A stretch of 38,234 bases of DNA from positions 1 through 38,234 of the forward strand of contig NZ_POTZ01000009.1 in NCBI RefSeq assembly GCF_003236365.1, in the 5' to 3' direction. The notes beneath the pieces are model-generated. The model saw only the letters and a program-made list of their open reading frames with translations, did no database searches and had not been told where the DNA came from. The position numbers and the translations under genes were made by a program. Position 1 is the stretch's first letter. Each line of letters opens with the position of its first letter. Shown here in pieces: positions 12,805 to 19,782 of the stretch. This DNA is from Streptomyces sp. NTH33 (GTDB taxonomy: Bacteria; Actinomycetota; Actinomycetes; Streptomycetales; Streptomycetaceae).

Positions 12805-12825
12805 CGCCCGAGAAGGAGCAGGACC

Positions 12826-13050
12826 ATGCCCCACGTGATCGTCAAGCACTTCCCCGCCCCGCTCGACGACGAGCGCCGCGCCCGCCTCGCCGCCCGCATC
12901 AGCGAGGCCCTCCAGGAGGCCTTCGGCGTCGACGACGGCGCCGTGTCGATCGTGCTGCAGCCCGTCGAGCCCGAAGTGTGGGACACCGAGGTCTACCAGC
13001 CGGAGATCGCGGACCGCCGCGACCAGCTGCTGAAGGTGCCCTCGTACTGA
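12826..13050 (+). CDS. 4-oxalocrotonate tautomerase family protein
   Basis: 74 residues from an ATG at 12826 with GAAGGAGCAGG upstream. The start lies 21 bases after the NRPS stop, so the two are almost certainly co-transcribed. It begins Met-Pro, and removal of Met would expose the catalytic N-terminal proline of this superfamily (PHVIVKHFPAPLDDERR). The length fits the small 4-OT family, which forms oligomers. These enzymes catalyse keto-enol tautomerisations and related Pro-1 chemistry. Directly after an indigoidine-type NRPS it could isomerise or tailor the pyridinedione product or an arylpyruvate. The substrate is inference only. Confidence 0.85.
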   Translation: MPHVIVKHFPAPLDDERRARLAARISEALQEAFGVDDGAVSIVLQPVEPEVWDTEVYQPEIADRRDQLLKVPSY

Positions 13051-13153
13051 GCCGCGGTCACCGTCGGTCGTTCACTTCCGCGTTCGGCCCGCCACCCGTT
13101 CCGTTGAAATGAACGGATGGGCATGTCCCGGCCGCATCCCGCGGCATTGCCTG

Positions 13154-13183
13154 GAAGGGGGCCTTTGCCCAAGGGCCCCCTTC
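13154..13183. terminator. Stem-loop terminator after the NRPS-tautomerase unit
   Basis: GAAGGGGGCC (13154-13163) pairs perfectly with GGCCCCCTTC (13174-13183) around a ten-base loop. It lies about 100 bases after the tautomerase stop. It probably ends the rightward transcript. There is no T run, as is common in Streptomyces. Confidence 0.65.
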
Positions 13184-13219
13184 TGCGATGGGGTACGCGT
13201 GCGAATCGCTGAGCAATGG

Positions 13220-13640
13220 CCCCTTCTCGAACGCATCGCGGAGGAGAGCCGACAGGGCCCGGCAGACGTTCAACTGGTGCCCACGGCCCACCCCCTCCGC
13301 CTCCAAGTGATCGAGGAAGTCCTCCACCACGGTCGGTGTCACCGCATTCAGCTTCCGCGATCCGATCACCGGGTTGATCTGTGCCCTGAAGCGGCTCGCC
13401 AGGGTTTTCGCGGTCGAGTACTCGGTTGTCTTGCGCTGCCGGGGCAACCACGTCCGGGCGTACTCCTCCATCGTCTGCCGGCCCAGTTCGCGGCGTGCCT
13501 CGGCCACCGGGGGAGCCGTCTTCTCCCGGTCGGCGTACAGCTCCGTCAGCCCTTCGACCGCCGCGTCCTGGGTCCGGTACCCGGTTTCCTCTCGCTGTCT
13601 CCCCCGAGCGTCGCGGAACCGGATGGTGCAGGCGTGCGGG
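13220..13640 (-). pseudogene. Tyrosine recombinase (integrase) remnant
   Basis: The complement encodes an integrase N-terminal region: TIRFRDARGRQREETGYRT (arm-binding domain), EYARTWLPRQR, and the core-binding SAM-like domain ending in NVCRALSALLRDAFEKG. The catalytic domain with the R-H-R-Y residues is absent. After about 13220 the frame runs into unrelated sequence and the terminator. The N-terminal side abuts a truncated rhomboid gene on the other strand. It is a dead fragment of an actinobacterial integrative element. No tRNA or clear att site is visible beside it. Confidence 0.75.
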
Positions 13641-13662
13641 CAACAGTTGGGCTTGGAACAGC

Positions 13663-13950
13663 GCCTACCTGGTGCTCTACCCGAGGGCACGGGTCTGGAT
13701 CCTCGTCCCCTTCCTCCTCTTCCTGCCGCTGCGGCTGCCGGCCTGGCTGGTGCTGGGCTTCTGGTTCGTGCTGCAGGCGTTCTACTCCACCGGCGAGGCC
13801 ATCGCCGAGGCGGGCACCGTGGCATACCTGGCCCACGTCGCCGGTTTCGTCGCGGGCATGCTGCTCGCCTGGCCCCTCAAGCCCGGCACTCCCCCACCAC
13901 CCGAACCGGGCGGCATCCTCTTCGGACGCCAGACGCGACGGGCCTGGTAA
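13663..13950 (+). pseudogene. Rhomboid-family intramembrane protease, C-terminal remnant
   Basis: The frame reads AYLVLYPRARVWILVPFLL, then three more hydrophobic segments and AYLAHVAGFVAGM, which holds the conserved histidine of the rhomboid catalytic dyad, and ends at a stop at 13948-13950. The N-terminal helices and the GxSG serine that should precede AYLVLYP are missing. Upstream the frame is antisense integrase sequence. The break near 13640-13660 therefore marks a fusion of two unrelated fragments. Not expected to be functional. Confidence 0.75.
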
Positions 13951-14098
13951 GGAACACACGCCAGAGGCCGGGCAGCGCGAGGAAACCTGAACAAGCCTGC
14001 ACCAGCAACATTTGCCCTACCGAGTCAGCCGTCGATCATTGAGTCGACCACCTGCATGTTTACCAGGCCTTTGAGCTTCCAGCACCTCCCGCACAGCG

Positions 14099-14191
14099 GG
14101 GGAAGCTCAGGCACGTCCTTGAACAGCACGCCGAAATTCCGATCGGAGTCCGGGCCCCGTCGAGGATGACGATTTCCTCGGCACCGGCCAT
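14099..14191 (-). pseudogene. Thiolase (acetyl-CoA acyltransferase) N-terminal remnant with frameshift
   Basis: From an ATG at 14191 the complement reads MAGAEEIVILDGARTPIG, the typical start of thiolases. A one-base shift then restores FGVLFKDVPEL, also thiolase-like. No further thiolase sequence follows: the active-site cysteine region is absent. Only about 30 codons survive. Confidence 0.6.
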
Positions 14192-14329
14192 GCCCGCGTC
14201 CCCTCTCACACGCCGCCCAGCGAGAACCTCCAGCGACGGGAGTTGACGGCGCCCCGCGGTCACACGAAAGAGCAGGGCGCCCTACTATCGTGCCGCCACG
14301 AGGGATCCGTCACACCGAGGGAAGCCGAA

Positions 14330-15094
14330 ATGCCTCTGCTGCACGACGACATGGGCACCGCCCTGAACCTCGTTCGTCCGCCACGTCGGGTGGTGTCCCT
14401 GGTGCCGTCGCTCACGGAGGCGATCGCTGCCGCCCGGCCGGACGTCCTCGTCGGGGCGACCCACTGGTGCACCCACCCCGGCGACCTCGACGTGGTACGG
14501 GTACGAGGCACCAAGAACCCGGACCGTGAGGCGATCGTGGCACTGCGGCCGGACCTCGTGATCGCGAACAAGGAGGAGAACCGCGAGCTGGATGTCACCC
14601 GGTTGCGGGCTGCGGGGGTGCCGGTGTGGGTGACCGTCATCGAGACCGTCCCGCACGCCCTGGACTCACTCGAGCGGATGCTCGTCGAGGCTCTGCAAGC
14701 CCCGATCCCCGACTGGCTCGACGCGGCACGAGCTTTCTGGTCGGGCCCGCTTCCCGACGTCACCGCCACCGTGGCGGTCCCGATCTGGCGGGATCCCTGG
14801 ATGGCAGTCGGAAGGTCCACCTTCACCGGCGACCTGCTGCGCCGGGCCGGTCTCGCCAACGCGTTTGCCGAGCATCCGGACCGCTACCCGCACGTGGCGC
14901 TGGAAGAGATCGACCGGACGGACGTGGATGTCGTACTGCTGCCCGACGAGCCGTACGAGTTCTCCGAGAGCGACGGTCCCGAGTCCTTCCACCGCGCGCC
15001 GACCCGGCTGGTGAGCGGTCGGCTGATCACCTGGTACGGTCCGTCCCTCCTCCCGGCACACGACATGTTGCGGCAGCTCGTGGCGACGTTGTGA
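14330..15094 (+). CDS. Helical backbone metal receptor (BtuF-like, cytosolic)
   Basis: 254 residues from an ATG at 14330 with GAGGGA upstream. It has the periplasmic-binding-protein class III fold signatures: RRVVSLVPSLTEAIAA, VGATHWCTHP, LRPDLVIANKEENR, and DVDVVLLPDEPYEF in the C-terminal lobe. These are shared with vitamin B12 and siderophore receptors. There is no signal peptide or lipobox, so it should stay in the cytoplasm, as is common for this subgroup in actinobacteria. No transporter genes lie beside it. The ligand is unknown; a metal complex or corrinoid is possible from the family. It stands alone between remnants. Confidence 0.8.
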   Translation: MPLLHDDMGTALNLVRPPRRVVSLVPSLTEAIAAARPDVLVGATHWCTHPGDLDVVRVRGTKNPDREAIVALRPDLVIANKEENRELDVTRLRAAGVPVWVTVIETVPHALDSLERMLVEALQAPIPDWLDAARAFWSGPLPDVTATVAVPIWRDPWMAVGRSTFTGDLLRRAGLANAFAEHPDRYPHVALEEIDRTDVDVVLLPDEPYEFSESDGPESFHRAPTRLVSGRLITWYGPSLLPAHDMLRQLVATL

Positions 15095-15601
15095 GCGCTG
15101 TGTCGTGAGCGCTCACAGCACCGCCGTCCGATCGGCCAAGCACGCGGTTCGGCGGGAGGCGCTCCGGGTGGCCGCGGCTGTTACCGGGCTGCTGTCGGCA
15201 GAGCGGCAGGCACCCGTCGTGACTCAGGCCGACAGCGGCCATGCTCGTCGCCGCGCGGTCCACGCCACCGCACCCGGCCGGACTGGTGGAGATCATCGCC
15301 GATGATGGCGCCGGCCCTGTCCCCGGAACGACAGCTTCCCGTGGCGGCGAATCACTGCCCTCGGACCGGCGCTTCACCAGCCTGCTCACCCTCGATCCGG
15401 ATATCGGCCTCACCGCGGCCGCCCACTGGATCGCGACTGCCGGTGCGGCGCCGCTGTCCGCGAAGGACGCCTTCCAGGCCATCCGCACACATCAACCGTT
15501 CGATGGCGTACCAGGCGCGGCGTGCACACCCTCGCGTCGGAGCTGACGTGGACGCGTCGAGCTCCGCAGGGCGCGTCAGTTCATCGGGCGCTTCCCCGAA
15601 C
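15095..15601. other. About 500 bases without a supportable gene
   Basis: Short open frames exist, for example one at 15241-15546, but I recognise no family in them and see no good ribosome binding site. The stretch lies between the metal-receptor gene and a broken acyl-CoA dehydrogenase, so decayed sequence is likely. Confidence 0.5.
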
Positions 15602-16123
15602 TCAGGGCAGGTTGCGGGCCATGACGATCCGCTGGATCTGGTTGGTGCCCTCGTAGATCTGGGTGATCTTGGCGTCGCGCATCATGCGTTCCACCGGGTA
15701 GTCACGGGTGTAGCCGTAGCCGCCGAGGAGCTGGACGGCGTCCGTGGTGACCTCCATGGCGACGTCGGAGGCGAAGCACTTGGCCGCGGCGCCCTGGAAG
15801 GTCAGGCCCCCTTCCCCGTGTAGAACTCCGAGACGCCGGCGTTGGTGATCCAACGCTTGACGCCGTTCAGGACGTAGGCGTCGCCGTCACGGACCGCCCG
15901 GGTCCTCATGCCGGCCGCGTCCGAGCCCGCGTCCGGCTCGGACAGGCAGTACGAGAACATCGCCTTGCCCCGGGCCAGCGGGGCCGGGTACCTCTTCTTC
16001 AACTCCGCGGAGCCGGAGAGGAGCACCGGCAGCGAGCCCAGCTTGTTCACCGCGGGGATCAGGGACGAGGACGCGCAGACCCGCGCGACCTCCTCGATCA
16101 CGATGACCGTCGCGAGGGCGTCG
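15602..16123 (-). pseudogene. Acyl-CoA dehydrogenase with both N-terminal loss and internal deletion
   Basis: The complement reads ATVIVIEEVARVCASSSLIP, then FSYCLSEPDAGSDAAGM (flavin/substrate region) and [16 protein letters not shown]. The frame then breaks near 15825 and resumes in another frame with [36 protein letters not shown] and [18 protein letters not shown] at the natural C-terminus. Compared with ordinary members of about 380 residues, the first 70 or so residues and a block of roughly 170 residues in the middle are gone, including most of the second half of the active site. Clearly inactive. The N-terminal homology stops at about 16123, exactly where the TetR remnant on the other strand begins. 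Confidence 0.85.
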
Positions 16124-16741
16124 GACAACACCACCGTCGACGACATCGTGCGCCGGGCCGGCGTAGGCCGCCGTTCCTTCTTCAGGTACTTCCCCACCAA
16201 GGAGGAGGTCGTCTTCCCCGACCACGAAAGAGCCCTCGCCGACATGGTCGAGTACCTGGAAGAAGGCGCTCAGGACCCCGACCCCGTCGGCCGCGCCTGC
16301 GGCGCGGCTCGCCTGGTGATGCGCACGTACGCGGAGAACACCGAGTTCTCGGTGAAGCGGTATGCGCTCACCCGCAGGGTCGCGGCTCTGAAGGCCCATG
16401 AAATCTCTGTCGTGTGGCGATACGAGCACGCCCTCGCCGCCTACCTCAAGCGCCGGTTCGCCTCCCTGCCGGACGGCGACGCCCGGGCGTACACAGTCGC
16501 CGCGAGCGTGGTCGCCGCGCACAACTACGGACTGCGCACCTGGCTGCGCTCCGGGGCCCGCGGCGATGTGGCCGCAGGCGTCGATCAGGCCCTTGACCTG
16601 GTCCGTCGCACCTGGGGCGACACCGGAGAAACCCTTGTCCTGGTCGCCAGGAGCAGCACTCCCCTGTGGCAGATCGTCCAACGACTCGAAGGCATCCGAC
16701 CGGACAGTTCCCACCGGGCAACCCCTGGGATGGGGAACTGA
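16124..16741 (+). pseudogene. TetR/AcrR regulator lacking its first helix
   Basis: The sequence DNTTVDDIVRRAGVGRRSFF is the recognition part of a TetR helix-turn-helix. It is followed by RYFPTKEEVVFPDHER and an all-helical ligand domain to the stop at 16739-16741. The first helix (normally about 20 residues before DNTTV) is replaced by antisense acyl-CoA dehydrogenase sequence. The frame stays open upstream, but I see no plausible start with a ribosome site. It is probably a truncated pseudogene. If translated as a fusion, its DNA-binding domain would be incomplete. Confidence 0.7.
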
Positions 16742-16770
16742 ATCCCCTCAGGTGAGGGAATTCAGTTCCC
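16733..16770. terminator. Long inverted repeat overlapping the end of the TetR remnant
   Basis: Arms 16733-16750 and 16753-16770 pair as GGGAACTGAAT.../...ATTCAGTTCCC over about 18 bases with one mismatch. The TGA of the TetR frame lies inside the left arm. It may terminate transcription in both directions, since the next gene to the right converges on it. Confidence 0.65.
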
Positions 16771-16890
16771 TTGAGAGGGACTTCGTTCGCGCTCTTTCTC
16801 CGTCCTCCCCCGGTGCAGGCCGGTGGCGCGCCACGCGTTTCCTCCGGCAGCGGTGCTCCCGGGGCCACTTGCCACCGAGCGGGCACGGGG

Positions 16891-17925
16891 TCAGACCCCG
16901 GCGGGCTCCGGCGCCTTGGCTGCCCCACCGGCACGGGTTGCCCTGGCTCCTCGCCGGTCGGCGACGAGGAACAGGGCCAGGCCGAGCACGACCCAGACGG
17001 TGAGCACCAGGGCCGGGCCCGCCGCGCCGGTTCCGTCGAAGAAGGCATTGGCGCGCAGGAGGCTGCCGGACGCACCCGGCGGCAGGAGCCGGCCGATGGC
17101 GGCCCAGCCGGAGGGCAGCCAGTACGGGCCGGTGCCCAGGCCGGACAAGGGGTTGCCCAGAAGCATCATCACAACCGCCCCGATTCCGATGCCCGCCATG
17201 CCGATCAGGGCTTCCAGGCCGATGAAGGTCATGGAGAGGGCGGCCATGCCCAGGGTGAGGCCGAGGGCGGTGAGCCAGTAGTCGCCCGCCAGGGATCCGG
17301 TTGCGTACTGGAGGAACGCGGTGGCCGCGGCCCCGGCGAACAGGGAGAAGAACACGGCGCCGGCCAGACGTATGCACAGGCCGGCATGGCCGGGGAAGAG
17401 ACGGGTGAGGATCACCGCGGGGAAGATCCCACCGAAGATCATCGGTAGTCCGGCGGCGGCGAAACCGGCTCCGCGGGGGTCGTCCTCGGGGTAGGGCACG
17501 AGATCGTGGACGGTGGCCTTCGCCTGCTGCTGGGCGGCGACGGTGTTCCCCAGGGCGGTCAGCGCGCCGCCGGCCATCGGGGCGCCGGCGGTGGCCGTGT
17601 AGACGTCGACGCCGCCGGAGGCGAGAGCCATGCCCCCGGTGATGTCCCGGTCCTTGATCGCGGAGGTGAGAGCCTCGGCGCTTTCGTAGACGGTGACGTC
17701 CCAGGCGTCCCCGTCGAGCGTCTTCTGGAGTGCCTGGGCGGCAGTCTGCGGTCCGGTCACGCCGATCGGGACCCGGTGCGGACCGCCGTGCACGCCGGGC
17801 AGGGCGAACGCGCAGAGCATCAGGGTGACCACGGCGGTCAGGCCGAGCAGGACGGCGGCCAGTCTTCGCGCGGCACCAGGCTGCGAGGCCTCGGGCCCCG
17901 GCGTGGGAGTGGAGTGATCGGACAT
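16891..17925 (-). CDS. Integral membrane protein, ABC-2/YhgE-like
   Basis: 344 residues from an ATG at 17925. One N-terminal membrane helix (LAAVLLGLTAVVTLMLCAFAL) precedes an extracytoplasmic domain of about 150 residues (VPIGVTGPQTAAQALQKTL ... YTATAGAPMAGGAL). Five or so membrane segments follow near the C-terminus, ending in a basic tail. This layout resembles YhgE/Pip-type and ABC-2 permease-like proteins, which often act in export or in phage and secretion contexts. No ATPase gene is adjacent. It is divergent from a TetR-type regulator that starts 139 bases away and probably represses it. Substrate unknown. Confidence 0.72.
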   Translation of the reverse strand: MSDHSTPTPGPEASQPGAARRLAAVLLGLTAVVTLMLCAFALPGVHGGPHRVPIGVTGPQTAAQALQKTLDGDAWDVTVYESAEALTSAIKDRDITGGMALASGGVDVYTATAGAPMAGGALTALGNTVAAQQQAKATVHDLVPYPEDDPRGAGFAAAGLPMIFGGIFPAVILTRLFPGHAGLCIRLAGAVFFSLFAGAAATAFLQYATGSLAGDYWLTALGLTLGMAALSMTFIGLEALIGMAGIGIGAVVMMLLGNPLSGLGTGPYWLPSGWAAIGRLLPPGASGSLLRANAFFDGTGAAGPALVLTVWVVLGLALFLVADRRGARATRAGGAAKAPEPAGV

Positions 17926-18064
17926 GGCGATGCGGTTCCTTCCGGCCCGCGAACCCGTTGTGGGACACAGGGCCGGGCAGGGCGATGGTGTGAATCGGCG
18001 GTGTGGCGTGGGGCGTTGGGCAACACCTTTATGTGAGACTCGATTACAGGGTAACCTTATCCAT

Positions 18065-18895
18065 GTGTCAAAGCTCAGCAATCTCTCAGCGGGAGCGGTA
18101 CCGGAAGAGGTGGTGCGGGCGGCCCTGCGCGCATCGCGCGTCCGGGGCGTGCCTGTCGCCGATGTCCCGCTGCTCGCCGTCGCCGAGGAAGCCGGCATCT
18201 CACGCAGCACCTTGATGCGCCGCCTCGGAGGCACCCGTCGCGCCCTGGACGAGGCGGTACGCGCGGCCGGGGTGGACCCCGGAGGCCAGAAGCCGGTCCG
18301 CCAACGCGCCGTGGAGGCCGCCGCCGCACTCATCAGCGAGCAGGGCCTCGCCTCGGCCACTCTGGAACGGGTGGCCGCCGGTGCCCAGTGCTCCGTGCAC
18401 AGCCTGTACGCGGCGTTCGGCGGACGGGACGGACTGCTGCACGCCGTCTATGAGCGCTACAGCCCGATCCTGGACGTCGAAGCGGTCCTCGCAGGCCCGC
18501 ACCATGACCTGGCGGACACCGTCCGCGAGATCTACCGCCTGCTGGTCGGCTCCCTCAGCCGCGAACCGCGGGTGCTGCCGGCCATGATCGCCGACGCCCT
18601 CTCACGCCCCGGGGACCCGATGGTCCAATCCGTGTACCAGCAGTTCTTCCCCCGCATGCTCAGCGGCATCGGGCAGTGGCTGACCGACGAAATCGCCGTC
18701 GGCCGCATCCGCGACCTCCCCCTGCTACTGCTGACGCAGCAGCTGGCCGGCCCCGTTTTCTCCCACTTCCTGATGCGTCCTGCCGCCTCGCGGGTGCCCG
18801 GGGTGGACCTGCCCACGGCCGAGGAGGCCGTCGAGGTCTTCGCACAGACCTTCCTGCGCGCCGTCGCCGTGCTCCCGCCCGCCGACCGGACCTGA
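18065..18895 (+). CDS. TetR-family regulator with an extra N-terminal HTH
   Basis: 276 residues from a GTG at 18065. The usual TetR domain starts only near residue 78 (RQRAVEAAAALISEQGLASATLERVAAGAQC... SLYAAFGGRDGLLHAVYERY). Before it lies a second helix-turn-helix-like segment (LLAVAEEAGISRSTLMRRLGG). The rest is a helical effector domain. It is divergent from the membrane-protein gene at 16891-17925, the classic arrangement for a repressor and its target transporter. The AT-rich stretch just upstream (near 18030-18063) probably contains the promoter and operator. The GTG lacks a strong Shine-Dalgarno sequence, so a leaderless or slightly different start is possible. Confidence 0.78.
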   Translation: MSKLSNLSAGAVPEEVVRAALRASRVRGVPVADVPLLAVAEEAGISRSTLMRRLGGTRRALDEAVRAAGVDPGGQKPVRQRAVEAAAALISEQGLASATLERVAAGAQCSVHSLYAAFGGRDGLLHAVYERYSPILDVEAVLAGPHHDLADTVREIYRLLVGSLSREPRVLPAMIADALSRPGDPMVQSVYQQFFPRMLSGIGQWLTDEIAVGRIRDLPLLLLTQQLAGPVFSHFLMRPAASRVPGVDLPTAEEAVEVFAQTFLRAVAVLPPADRT

Positions 18896-19034
18896 CGCCT
18901 CCGCGCGTCCTGACGAGACCGGCCGGCCGGGTCGGCAAAGAACCGGCCGACGCCTCCCGCAAGCGGCCGCACCCTGAAGTCGGCCGCCGCCTCGACCCGG
19001 GTGAGCGAGTCCGGTGTCGTGCCGGCCGCGACCA

Positions 19035-19268
19035 TCCGGCTACCGCAACCACGAGTACCGGCACTCCGGAATCGGCCTGCACACCCCCGCCTCGGTCCAC
19101 TTCGGCGCCGCCCACGAAGTGCGGGACCAACAGTCCGCCGCCCTGGCCGACACCTGCAGACGCCACCCCGAGCGCTTCGCCCGACGGCCGAAACCACCCG
19201 AGACACCCGGCCATGCCTGGATCAACGATCCCGCCAAACGAGCACAACCCGAACCACAAAGCCCATAG
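19035..19268 (+). pseudogene. IS3-family transposase (OrfB) C-terminal remnant
   Basis: The frame reads YRNHEYRHSGIGLHTPASVH, then HEVRDQQSAALADTCRRHPE and PGHAWINDPAKRAQPEP up to a TAG at 19266-19268. This is the tail of the integrase-core transposase of IS3-type elements in Streptomyces. The catalytic D-D-E core and OrfA are absent here. It is a dead insertion-sequence fragment. Confidence 0.72.
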
Positions 19269-19782
19269 CGACGAAAACGCCTCATTTGACTTGACAACCA
19301 CGTGCGCCGTGGAAAGCGCTGTTCGACCGAGTGGAGGTGGAAGACCTGCACCGCGCGCCCCGTCGCAGCGGGGTGGGCGTAGCCGGCGGCAGCCTGATCC
19401 GGGAGGTGCCGGGGAGGGTGGGAGCAGCCGCGACAAAGCCGGGACGGTCCAGGACTGCCAGAGGGGTCGGGTCCGGCGAGCGAGACGCAGAGGTGTACGA
19501 GAGGAACCGGCGTTTACGCCCCGAAATGAGTCACCGGCTCGAACCTGGCGGATCCGGGCCGGATGCGGTGCGCACCCAACTCCGCAAGGGAGTTGGGGAA
19601 CTTCCGGGCAGGTTTGTATGTGCAGGCCCGGGAGGCCGTGGTGAATGACTGCGGCGTAACGGGTACGCCGGGTTCGGCGAGCGGCCTGGAGAAACGAACC
19701 GGTGGCAACACCGGCACCGCGCTCCAGGCCGACTCAACCGCATCCGCGCAGGGCCGGTCCCGCCCGGCCCTGCGCGGCACGC
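19269..19782. other. About 510 bases, no gene; several potential RNA stem-loops
   Basis: No recognisable protein is encoded. The part from about 19430 to 19740 has many short hairpins, for example AACTCCGCAAGGGAGTT at 19578-19594 and a GAACCGG...CCGG pair near 19697-19720. Its wording is like a structured RNA such as a group II intron fragment, but no canonical domain V is seen. It could equally be decayed mobile DNA. Confidence 0.35.

Noticed and set aside
19530..19560. A CGGCTCGAACCTGG stretch looking like a tRNA T-arm
   Set aside because: No acceptor, D or anticodon arms could be folded around it.
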